From the NCBI GenBank assembly GCA_964595035.1, contig CAZQNW010000053.1, forward strand, positions 1 through 6,093: a DNA stretch of 6,093 nt, given 5' to 3'. The notes under the pieces are model-generated. The model saw nothing but the letters and a program-made list of their open reading frames with translations, was not told the origin of the DNA and searched no databases. Made by a program: the position numbers and the translations under genes. The stretch comes from JAKASV01 sp964595035. GTDB taxonomy: Bacteria > Babelota > Babeliae > Babelales > Vermiphilaceae. Below, piece by piece: positions 1-6,088 of the stretch (its first letter is position 1; every line of letters begins with the position of its first letter).

Positions 1-2
1 TA

Positions 3-125
3 CAGCAGAACTTTCTTATGAAGTTTAGTCGCAATCGTTACGAAAATTTTTCATTGCTCTCAAAAATAGTTGATACTACTAAATTCTCAAGCTCAAAACA
101 CCGTGTATTAAATCCTTTTTTTTAA
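3..125 (+). CDS. Possible C-terminal end of a gene entering from the left edge
   Basis: This is a frame open from the window edge for 40 codons, ending at TAA (123-125); the other two plus frames stop within the first 28 bases. The encoded tail is basic and Ser/Phe/Asn-rich and ends in LNPFF. Nothing in it identifies a family. A terminal Phe is common in outer-membrane beta-barrels, but I do not see the alternating hydrophobic pattern that would support that. It lies tail to tail with the propeller gene and shares the bases TTAA with that gene's stop. A chance open frame of this length is not negligible in AT-rich DNA, so the call is tentative. The start lies outside the window. Confidence 0.4.
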   Translation, partial: QQNFLMKFSRNRYENFSLLSKIVDTTKFSSSKHRVLNPFF

Positions 126-1816
126 GCTCGTGCATACTCTTGAGCACTAGGTCTATACCCATAACTATGTATTTCATGGCCGGTTGTCTCATCACAATGT
201 GTCAGCTGCAAACGATTATTAGGTAGCCTCTGAACAAACAACTCAGATTGTTTCGTGAGATACAAAATAGGCCATTCATAACTTATATCTTGTAATTGCC
301 CTGATGTAAGAACTTTATCTCTAGGCATTTCATCTTTATGATGTTCATCTTCAATAACTTCTTCTCGAGATACCAATTCCAACACATAAGGAGCCATGCT
401 TTTAAGAATTTCAAATATCCAAACAAAACCACGTTCATTTATTTTAGCACCCCGAATTACTCTCCTATGCTCAGTACCGGCCCTGGCAATTAAACATGCA
501 CCGATAAGAGGAACATTGTATGAATATAAGACAGCATGAATATCAACGGGAAGAGTTCTTGTAACCACCTGTTCTACACTATACGCATGATTAAAGTGCT
601 TATCCCCTACTTTTCTGTATACACAAACAAGCATTCCACGTGATACATCACGATATAATATAACTCTATCGATATGCGCTAATGTATCATAGATGTAAAA
701 ACTATGAGAAACTCCATATCTATCAACTGCTTCAACATATACTCCTTTTTTCAAAGACGAGGCACGCAAAAATGATTTCACTCCATAATACATATTCTGT
801 TGAACATGTGTAATGCACCCACAGATATTATGATCACGATCTTTAATAATCACCCTACTTAAAGGTATTCCATCGGTCAAGCATTGAACAAAACATGACG
901 CAGATTCACATGAAATACGTGACAGATACATGCGTGAACCTTGGGCAACAACAATATTCCTTCCATGAATAACAACACTGCCACATATCTCATCAGATTT
1001 ACAGAATGCGCTATAACAATTTTTCGTTGTCAAATCAAAAACCTCATCAGCTACGACACTGTTGCCTTTATACCCGACAAGAGCCTCTTGATCAGGAAGT
1101 ACTTGAAGAACACGCAGGGGAGATTTTGCTTTAAAAATCTTTGTAGTTTTATCTATCATATTAAAATAAACAACTTCCGTATTTTCATATGCCACATAAA
1201 AACCTCTATTATCAGAAAGTACACAAAGAGCCTTACCTTTATGCAAGTCTTGAACAAGTTGTTCAAAGTCACCGCATGCATTGTTATATCGCCATACCGA
1301 TCCATCATCACAGCCGACAAAAACATAACTCGTATCGCCACCGCTTGCATGCATAGTAGACACACCTGCAGACACCTTAAATTTCTTGAGCAGCAAGTCA
1401 ACCCTATTCCTTACGCATACGGAACCGTCAGATGAACCTGTTACAACAGATAAAGGAGTTATTACTGCTGATGTAATTACACCTGATTGCTCTTTAAAGT
1501 TCGCACAAGAATTTCCGCTCAATGATTTAAGCTGTACCCTGCCATCGCTATAGCCTACAACTAAGTCATTCTCATCAAGTGCAACCGCACTCACAGGCTT
1601 ATCGTATAGACAAATTTTTTTTTGAATTCTCATATCAGCACTGTCAACAATGGCAACATTTCCGCCGATAAATCCAACTACCAAAGAATGACCCTCAGAA
1701 GAAAAATTTAACGCAGTAATGAGATCATAAAAATTAACACTCTGCTCCATAGAAAAACATGCATGAAATAACATAATACAAAAAATAAATAAAAAATTAT
1801 TTCTTAATTTCATCAT
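122..1816 (-). CDS. Exported seven-bladed beta-propeller (WD40-like) protein with unassigned C-terminal half
   Basis: The product has 564 residues. Residues 1-23 form a signal peptide: Lys/Arg/Asn head, hydrophobic core at about 8-17, probable cleavage near CFS-MEQ. C20 could be read as a lipobox Cys (LFHAC), but His at -2 and Phe at -3 fit poorly. Residues about 30-300 carry seven repeats about 40 residues apart, each with a hydrophobic strand and a G-x-x-D-G-x-V turn: GFIGGNV (48), GYSDGRV (88), GSSDGSV (127), GCDDGSV (168), AYENTEV (209), GYKGNSV (248), and a degenerate last one near 290. That count suits one closed propeller, a fold that usually binds proteins. Residues 310-564 match nothing I recognise; they are strand-rich with an acidic, His-containing stretch at 485-497. 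The mature part has 17 cysteines, many for an exported protein. ATG codons at 1816 and 1813 are both possible starts; the second lies 7 nt from the Shine-Dalgarno, the first 4. Location is periplasm or cell surface. The partner is unknown. Confidence 0.85.
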   Translation of the reverse strand: MMKLRNNFLFIFCIMLFHACFSMEQSVNFYDLITALNFSSEGHSLVVGFIGGNVAIVDSADMRIQKKICLYDKPVSAVALDENDLVVGYSDGRVQLKSLSGNSCANFKEQSGVITSAVITPLSVVTGSSDGSVCVRNRVDLLLKKFKVSAGVSTMHASGGDTSYVFVGCDDGSVWRYNNACGDFEQLVQDLHKGKALCVLSDNRGFYVAYENTEVVYFNMIDKTTKIFKAKSPLRVLQVLPDQEALVGYKGNSVVADEVFDLTTKNCYSAFCKSDEICGSVVIHGRNIVVAQGSRMYLSRISCESASCFVQCLTDGIPLSRVIIKDRDHNICGCITHVQQNMYYGVKSFLRASSLKKGVYVEAVDRYGVSHSFYIYDTLAHIDRVILYRDVSRGMLVCVYRKVGDKHFNHAYSVEQVVTRTLPVDIHAVLYSYNVPLIGACLIARAGTEHRRVIRGAKINERGFVWIFEILKSMAPYVLELVSREEVIEDEHHKDEMPRDKVLTSGQLQDISYEWPILYLTKQSELFVQRLPNNRLQLTHCDETTGHEIHSYGYRPSAQEYARA

Positions 1817-1820
1817 AAAG

Positions 1821-1827
1821 CCTTCTT
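1821..1827 (-). promoter_or_regulatory. Ribosome binding site of the propeller gene
   Basis: AAGAAGG reads on the minus strand just before two adjacent ATG codons. Spacing is 4 nt to the ATG at 1816 and 7 nt to the ATG at 1813, so the second may be the main start. The protein differs by only one Met. Confidence 0.65.
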
Positions 1828-1841
1828 AAAATTTTAAATTT

Positions 1842-1870
1842 ATTATAGTCAGAATAGTTGCCTCACCAGA
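1842..1870 (-). promoter_or_regulatory. Candidate sigma-70-type promoter for the propeller gene
   Basis: The minus strand carries a perfect TATAAT at 1847-1842. The -35 region at the expected 16-18 bp distance (1864-1871) reads about CTGGTG/TCTGGT and is a poor match, so activity would rest on the -10 box or an activator. Transcription would begin near 1835 and give a leader of roughly 18 nt, just enough to hold the Shine-Dalgarno. Confidence 0.45.
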
Positions 1871-1878
1871 TAACCTAA

Positions 1879-1909
1879 CCTATGCACATTTTATACATGT
1901 ATACATAGG
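1879..1909. repeat. Palindrome TATACATGTATA inside a CCTATG/CATAGG inverted repeat
   Basis: Positions 1892-1903 form a perfect 12-bp palindrome. It also reads as two direct copies of TATACAT, 8 bp apart (1892-1898 and 1900-1906). CCTATG (1879-1884) and CATAGG (1904-1909) flank it as a second inverted repeat, placed asymmetrically. The element lies about 30-50 bp upstream of the propeller gene's likely transcription start region, where an operator or activator site could sit. No known regulator site is recognised, and AT-rich DNA makes such palindromes fairly easily. Confidence 0.4.
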
Positions 1910-1923
1910 ATTCGAGAACCTGA

Positions 1924-1941
1924 AATAAGATATGTCTTATT
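1924..1941. other. AT-rich hairpin
   Basis: AATAAGA (1924-1930) pairs with TCTTATT (1935-1941) across a TATG loop, giving seven perfect pairs of which one is G-C. A run of six T follows at 1947-1952, but five bases intervene and the stem is weak. No plus-strand gene runs into it, so a terminator role is unlikely. It could be a regulator half-site pair or nothing. Confidence 0.3.
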
Positions 1942-2064
1942 ATACATTTTTTAAAAATATGAGCAAATTAAAATTTATCGCAAAATATATATTAAGAATA
2001 GTTTGTTTAAATTAATATTTCAAGTATAAAATTTACAAATGATGCCGCAATTACGCTAAGAGGA

Positions 2065-2093
2065 TTGCCAATAATTTTTCTCTTTGATAGTAT
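2065..2093 (+). promoter_or_regulatory. Weak candidate promoter for pheS-galU
   Basis: TTGCCA (2065-2070), 17 bp, then TAGTAT (2088-2093) matches four or five of six positions in each box; transcription would start near 2100 with a leader of about 44 nt. An alternative is TTGTTT (2003-2008), 16 bp, TATAAA (2025-2030). Neither is decisive in such AT-rich DNA. Confidence 0.3.
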
Positions 2094-2143
2094 GCTTAAT
2101 ATACGCATCGTTAAGATAATAGAATTTCAACATTTTAAAAAAT

Positions 2144-3181
2144 ATGAACTCACTCAAAGATCAAATTCAAACCATAAAAAAAGAGATAGAGACCGCGCTG
2201 GACAAAGCTTCATCCGATGATGCCTTGGAATGTATACGCATAACCTATTTAGGACGTAACGGCAAGATCGCAAGTCTCATGGAACATCTTAAAAATCTTT
2301 CTCTTGAAGAAAAGCGCCAATTTGGTCCATTAATCAATGAGTTAAAACTATGGGCAGACGGTTTTTTGAAAGAAAAAGCGGAAGCTCTAGCACAAAAAAA
2401 GCTTTGCCAAGAGGCTAACCGCAGACAACATTTTGACGTTACAGCTTATTACCTGGAAAAAACCCCAGGAAGTTTACATATTTATACACATATACTACGT
2501 CATATCGAAGATATATTCACTTCAATGGGATACGCCGTTGTGGATGGTCCTGAAATAGAAACTGAGCACTACAACTTTGACGCGCTCAATATTCCTGCAA
2601 CCCATCCGGCACGGGATATGTACGACACTATTTGGATTCAAAATGACCCATCACTATTGCTTCGAACCCATACGTCACCTGTACAGGTTCGCGCAATGGA
2701 AGAGAGAGGTGTTCCTTTAGCAGTAATTGCACCAGGCCGTACATACCGTCATGAAGCAACAGATGCAACACATGATTTTATGTTCTCTCAAGTAGAAGGT
2801 CTTTTTATCGACAAAAATGTATCAATAGCCAATTTAATAGCAACATCTAAAACATTCCTAGCAGCTCTTTTTGACATCAAAGATTTGTCTATTCGTGTAC
2901 GTCCAAGTTATTTCCCTTTCACGGAGCCTGGCTTGGAAATTGATTTTTCATGTCCATTCTGTAAAAAAGGTTGCTCCATATGTAAAAAAAGCGGATTTAT
3001 TGAACTCATGGGAGCAGGGCTCATTCATCCTCACGTATTAAAATCAGGAGGAATCGATCCCGAAATTTATTCAGGATTTGCATTTGGATTTGGGCTTGAG
3101 CGACTAGCAATGATTAAATATGGGGTCAACGATATTCGATTATTCCATGGGAATAAATTGGCATTTCTTGAACAATTCTGA
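2144..3181 (+). CDS. pheS: Phenylalanine-tRNA ligase alpha subunit
   Basis: PheS carries the class II active site that activates phenylalanine with ATP and charges tRNA-Phe. It works in the cytoplasm as an (alpha-beta)2 tetramer with PheT. The 345-residue product is within the family's usual length. Residues 1-90 are the helical tRNA-binding arm, with the conserved ITYLGRNGKI at 32-41. Motif 1 surrounds DGPEIETEHYNFDALN (134-149), followed by HPARDMYDT (154-162) and RTHTSPVQVRAM (174-185). Motif 2 is GRTYRHEATDATH...FSQVEGL (198-220). Motif 3 is FGFGLERLAM (314-323), and A313 matches the E. coli A294 substrate-pocket position. A Cys knuckle, C270-x2-C273-x3-C277-x2-C280, occurs in many bacterial PheS. 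The start matches the family N-terminus, yet the ATG has no Shine-Dalgarno, only an A/T-rich leader. pheT does not follow; galU begins 25 bp after the TGA. Confidence 0.97.
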   Translation: MNSLKDQIQTIKKEIETALDKASSDDALECIRITYLGRNGKIASLMEHLKNLSLEEKRQFGPLINELKLWADGFLKEKAEALAQKKLCQEANRRQHFDVTAYYLEKTPGSLHIYTHILRHIEDIFTSMGYAVVDGPEIETEHYNFDALNIPATHPARDMYDTIWIQNDPSLLLRTHTSPVQVRAMEERGVPLAVIAPGRTYRHEATDATHDFMFSQVEGLFIDKNVSIANLIATSKTFLAALFDIKDLSIRVRPSYFPFTEPGLEIDFSCPFCKKGCSICKKSGFIELMGAGLIHPHVLKSGGIDPEIYSGFAFGFGLERLAMIKYGVNDIRLFHGNKLAFLEQF

Positions 3182-3190
3182 TCATAAGCG

Positions 3191-3196
3191 AAGGAG
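3191..3196 (+). promoter_or_regulatory. Ribosome binding site that fixes the galU start
   Basis: AAGGAG lies 10 nt before the ATG at 3207, in the short pheS-galU gap. It chooses 3207 over the longer in-frame opening at 3120, which lies inside pheS and would add 29 residues foreign to the family. Confidence 0.8.
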
Positions 3197-3206
3197 ATTA
3201 AGAGTA

Positions 3207-4127
3207 ATGAACATCACAAAAACAATTGTCCCTGCCGCAGGATTAGGAACACGCTTTTTCCCGTTAACAAAAACATTACCTAAAGAAATGCTTCCACTTT
3301 TGCATAAACCGGCAATGCAATATATTGTCGAAGAAAGCATACGTTCGAACATCAAAAATATTATCTTCATAACCAACCGGGACCGCGATGCTCTTATGAC
3401 CTACTTTGACAGCGCCCCTGAAATCGAAATGATTCTAAAAGAACGCAATAAGCAAGAACTTCTTTCCGAGCTTAATAAAATAGTCCGAGAAACAACATTA
3501 AGCTATATTCGCCAACCGGAACCTTTGGGGTTAGGTCACGCGATACTTATGGCTAAACACATGGTCGACCCTAAAGAATACGTCGGCATAATGCTTCCTG
3601 ACGACATAATCATGGGCATTACTCCAGCACTCGCGCAGCTCATTGAGATTGCACAACAAGAAAAAGCAAGTGTCATAGCCGTTCAAGAAGTCCCCGCAGA
3701 ATGCCTATCTTCTTATGGTGTCATCGGCATCAAGAAACAAATCACTCCACGTTTATATCAAGTTAGTCATCTTGTTGAAAAGCCAAAACAAAACCAGGCG
3801 CCATCAAATTTAGCTATTGTTGGCCGCTATGTTCTTTCGGGTAAAATATTCAAATCTCTGTCAGAATTGGGTCCTTATGCGGTTGACGAGCTTCAATTAA
3901 CAGACGCGATAAGTTCCATGATAAAAAACAATGAAAAATTATTTGCTTACAAAATACAAGGAACTCGATACGATATCGGAACACCTATTGGATGGCTCAA
4001 AGCAATGATAGCCCTTGGGCTTGAGCATCCACAATATGCACCACACCTACGGGAATTTATAGCTACACTCAATACTATGGATTCGTTCCGCGTAAATCCA
4101 AATAAAAATATAATGCACGATATATAG
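3207..4127 (+). CDS. galU: UTP-glucose-1-phosphate uridylyltransferase
   Basis: This enzyme makes UDP-glucose from UTP and glucose 1-phosphate, releasing pyrophosphate, in the cytoplasm; UDP-glucose feeds envelope glycan and sugar-nucleotide synthesis. The 306 residues fit the GalU/GtaB length (about 300). The signature nucleotide loop GLGTRFFPLTKTLPKEMLP spans 12-30, with R16 and K26 as conserved phosphate contacts. Further family blocks are QPEPLGLGHA (103-112), the metal-binding LPDD (130-133), SSYGVIG (168-174), VEKP (190-193), GRYVL (206-210), ELQLTDAI (228-235) and YDIGTPIGWLKA (255-266). The start at 3207 follows a good Shine-Dalgarno and places the loop at the usual distance from the N-terminus. 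The 25-bp gap after pheS suggests co-transcription, although the functions are unrelated. A paralogous nucleotidyltransferase such as glucose-1-phosphate thymidylyltransferase is unlikely, because the FFPLTKTLPKEMLP form is typical of GalU. Confidence 0.95.
   Translation: MNITKTIVPAAGLGTRFFPLTKTLPKEMLPLLHKPAMQYIVEESIRSNIKNIIFITNRDRDALMTYFDSAPEIEMILKERNKQELLSELNKIVRETTLSYIRQPEPLGLGHAILMAKHMVDPKEYVGIMLPDDIIMGITPALAQLIEIAQQEKASVIAVQEVPAECLSSYGVIGIKKQITPRLYQVSHLVEKPKQNQAPSNLAIVGRYVLSGKIFKSLSELGPYAVDELQLTDAISSMIKNNEKLFAYKIQGTRYDIGTPIGWLKAMIALGLEHPQYAPHLREFIATLNTMDSFRVNPNKNIMHDI
4109..4114 (+). promoter_or_regulatory. Candidate -10 box for the gene at 4205, inside the galU end
   Basis: A perfect TATAAT lies in the last codons of galU, but the -35 position 17 bp upstream (TTCCGC, 4086-4091) is poor. 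Transcription would start near 4121, with an 84-nt leader. The gene could equally be read from the pheS-galU transcript, since no terminator is visible in 4128-4204. Confidence 0.25.
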
Positions 4128-4194
4128 TAATATACAGGATATATGTAATTTAATATTTTCTTGCAATATCCAGCCTGAATGTTAACCTTTACTC

Positions 4195-4200
4195 AGGAGG
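4195..4200 (+). promoter_or_regulatory. Strong ribosome binding site of the exported protein gene
   Basis: AGGAGG, a perfect Shine-Dalgarno core, lies 4 nt before the ATG at 4205, a slightly short spacing. CCTGA at 4174-4178 can pair with TCAGG at 4193-4197 across a 14-nt loop and cover half of the site. Five pairs make this a weak structure, so a regulatory role is only possible. Confidence 0.75.
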
Positions 4201-4204
4201 AATT

Positions 4205-5650
4205 ATGAGAAAAAGTTGTTTAGCGTTACTGACCTGTGCACTTGTTTTACATATTAATGCCGCTCAAGATAAAAAGTCCTGCATCGTTGATTATCTGCCC
4301 TGTACAATTGATAGAACAGCTATAGGACTCGACAGCAATGCGACTATCGATGAGTACATAGAACAATTACAAAAAACAGGCACACTCCTCCTACTTCAAC
4401 ACAAAGTATTCTTGGCTGCTTATACAACCTACACTAAACCCTTAGCCGAATTGCAAAAAAACCCGGCATTCCAGCGAGCAATGGAAAAAGTTCAAACAAT
4501 CTCAGTCCCTACATCAACCATACAAAATCATTTTAAGATAATAATTGTCTGCTGCCTTCTCAATGCCGCCCCTTCACTCCCTCAAAAATTAATGGGCAAG
4601 ATGGAAAAATATGATTTTATAAGACGGGCACGTAATAAAGCAATAATTGCTCTAGGAATACTAAATAGGTCAGAATATGTTGAAGATCATATTATGCTTG
4701 AACGTTTAGGCTTCATAGAAAAAAATATTCTACAGGAACTTGACACATACTTTGATATACAAAACCTATTAACACTCGACTCCATCTATAGAGAAATAAT
4801 ACATACATTACACAAAGAAGTTTTACATGCAAGAAAAATAAAAAAATTCCATGCACACTATCAATACTATATAGATATACTCTCGGACGCACTTTTGCAG
4901 CAATCAACACGGCAAAAATTACTCTTTAAAAAACAAGAATGCGACGGAATGGACCTAAGATCCCTAGAACACGTATCCAATCGCGTAGAGATTGACCTTC
5001 TACAAGATACGGCAACACCTTCTTCATCTGCTGCTTCTTCAGAGGTAGCAGACTCATGCGAACAAACTATGCCTGTACACCCTGTGCCACTTCGTATGGA
5101 TGTTCTCAAATCAACGTATTCAATTGAAAGCGGGTATATTATACGACATGAGCATTTGGTACGCATTTGTGATCCTGAAAACGCTATGGCTATTGACTTA
5201 GATCTAAGTCAAACAGGCAGAATGGTACATACCTATCCGGAAACACCATTATGTGACAGTTACGCTCCAGGAGTATCACTCGGCTTTGCGACAAAGTTCA
5301 GTAAAAAGTTGCTTAAAAAGGACCCTCTTGCTATCCAAAAATATCGTTTTAGCCCGCTCGTCGATCAATATATTACAAGATTAGGGCATGAATATCTTCT
5401 TCTTCGCAATATCAGGACATTACGCGAATGCATGCTCATTCCTGAAAATATGGATGAATTTCAGCGCTTATTAGCTGGCACACAGCACCACAACGACACA
5501 CGGGCAGTTATTCACATAGAGTTCGATGGGCATGCTTATCTTTATACCACAAAAGCAAGGATACCATGTACATTCAGCTATGAATTTGACCCAATAAGCA
5601 ACGCACTCGTTTCACGCTCGATGGCATTATATCCACAAAATTTAAGCTAA
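4205..5650 (+). CDS. Exported two-part protein of unknown function
   Basis: The product has 481 residues and I do not recognise the family. Residues 1-20 are a clear signal peptide (MRKS head, hydrophobic core 6-17, INAA end), so the protein leaves the cytoplasm. About 45-245 is predicted mostly helical, with charged amphipathic stretches and one hydrophobic patch at 111-125 (KIIIVCCLLNAAPSL) that is short and interrupted for a membrane segment. A Ser/Ala/Thr-rich linker follows at 269-283 (contains TPSSSAASSEVADS). The C-terminal part, 295-481, looks mixed alpha/beta and ends in strand-like stretches at 434-447 and 453-461. No catalytic motif stands out. The mature protein has ten cysteines. 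The ribosome binding site and signal peptide fix the start. It lies 77 bp after galU, so it may share that transcript. Its last 9 bp overlap the end of the convergent gene at 5642. Confidence 0.85.
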   Translation: MRKSCLALLTCALVLHINAAQDKKSCIVDYLPCTIDRTAIGLDSNATIDEYIEQLQKTGTLLLLQHKVFLAAYTTYTKPLAELQKNPAFQRAMEKVQTISVPTSTIQNHFKIIIVCCLLNAAPSLPQKLMGKMEKYDFIRRARNKAIIALGILNRSEYVEDHIMLERLGFIEKNILQELDTYFDIQNLLTLDSIYREIIHTLHKEVLHARKIKKFHAHYQYYIDILSDALLQQSTRQKLLFKKQECDGMDLRSLEHVSNRVEIDLLQDTATPSSSAASSEVADSCEQTMPVHPVPLRMDVLKSTYSIESGYIIRHEHLVRICDPENAMAIDLDLSQTGRMVHTYPETPLCDSYAPGVSLGFATKFSKKLLKKDPLAIQKYRFSPLVDQYITRLGHEYLLLRNIRTLRECMLIPENMDEFQRLLAGTQHHNDTRAVIHIEFDGHAYLYTTKARIPCTFSYEFDPISNALVSRSMALYPQNLS

Positions 5651-6088
5651 ACACTGCCAATAAAGATAGGAAATATAAGCGGAGACCAAACTCTGTTCAG
5701 CTATTGCTCCATTATTTGAATCCATATACACGATACATGGTCGATATCCTGCGCGTTTAACAAGAGAAATACACACACTATGTCCTACATTGGTTTTCTT
5801 ACCTTCGAGAAAACACATAAAATGGGCGACAATATTCTTTGACGCAGCAATCGTATGCACCATCTCCTCAATCACCTGAGATTCTTGATAGAGATTAACT
5901 AATCCTAACTTGGTCGTACCGATAATGGTAAATGGATATTTATTAAGCTTTTGACTATTATACAGGGGGTCATTCTTCAAATATATCAACGAATACATGG
6001 TACGAAGACCCAATGAAGACGCCAAAATTAACTGATCACTCATAGTAAGCCCATTTTTTGTGTGCACATACTCATATTTTTTAGACAT
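5642..6088 (-). CDS. Hypothetical protein, possibly 5' partial, with a weak Ulp1/C48-peptidase-like His/Asp pattern
   Basis: The product has 148 residues from the first visible ATG; the frame stays open to the window edge, so the gene may start further right. No signal peptide or membrane segment is seen. The family is not recognised. The segment at 87-124 has the layout hydrophobic strand, GHSVCISLV (102-110), a charged turn, then CIVYMDSNN (118-126). In Ulp1/C48 peptidases a catalytic His starts a strand and an Asp follows some 17-20 residues later in a D-S; here H103 and D123 would be that pair. Against this, the Trp usual after the His is Ser, and the Gln and nucleophilic Cys normally lie tens of residues further on, whereas only 25 residues remain; C146 is a poor fit. 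It could be a degraded or truncated relative, a different fold, or a chance likeness. It ends tail to tail with the gene at 4205. Confidence 0.6.
   Translation of the reverse strand: MSKKYEYVHTKNGLTMSDQLILASSLGLRTMYSLIYLKNDPLYNSQKLNKYPFTIIGTTKLGLVNLYQESQVIEEMVHTIAASKNIVAHFMCFLEGKKTNVGHSVCISLVKRAGYRPCIVYMDSNNGAIAEQSLVSAYISYLYWQCLA

Larger units (their letters stand above)
1817..2143. other. Divergent intergenic region between the propeller gene and pheS
   Basis: This 327-bp spacer is more AT-rich than the genes around it. It holds the minus-strand promoter near 1842-1870, a 12-bp palindrome at 1892-1903, a 7-bp AT-rich hairpin at 1924-1941 and weak plus-strand promoter matches at 2003-2030 and 2065-2093. 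I see no tRNA cloverleaf, no T-box-like or Phe-codon-rich leader before pheS, and no GC-rich stem followed by a T-run that would serve as a terminator. An 18-codon open frame at 1959-2015 lacks a ribosome binding site and is probably chance. Confidence 0.7.

Noticed and set aside
1156..1401. An 81-codon minus-strand open frame inside the propeller gene
   Set aside because: It is an out-of-frame shadow on the same strand, with odd Cys/Met-rich composition and no ribosome binding site.
941..1435. A 164-codon plus-strand open frame opposite the propeller gene
   Set aside because: It lies wholly antisense to a gene with a clear signal peptide, ribosome binding site and periodic repeats, and its product has no recognisable motif or start site.
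1959..2015. An 18-codon open frame (MSKLKFIAKYILRIVCLN) that could be a leader peptide for pheS
   Set aside because: It has no Shine-Dalgarno, a single Phe codon and no attenuator-type terminator after it, so the classic Phe leader model does not fit.
2047..2068. GCAAT/ATTGC inverted repeat with a 12-base loop before pheS
   Set aside because: Only five base pairs and no T-run; expected by chance in this composition.
3120..3206. An upstream in-frame start for galU at 3120
   Set aside because: It would begin inside pheS and add a 29-residue tail unlike the GalU family; the AAGGAG before 3207 marks the start.
3182..3376. A 64-codon minus-strand frame at the galU start
   Set aside because: Antisense to the conserved nucleotide-binding loop of galU; no independent coding signal.
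4137..4171. GGATAT/ATATCC inverted repeat after galU as a terminator
   Set aside because: Six AT-rich pairs with a 23-base loop and no T-run following; not a credible intrinsic terminator.
4713..5166. Minus-strand open frames of 65 and 99 codons opposite the exported protein gene
   Set aside because: Both are antisense to a well-supported gene; the Ser/Glu/Ala-rich stretch is the complement of its Ser-rich linker.
121..5648. The same TTTAAGCT at the 3' ends of both minus-strand genes (121-128 and 5641-5648)
   Set aside because: The match is a stop codon plus an Ala codon and two flanking T's; too short to treat as a repeat or attachment site.
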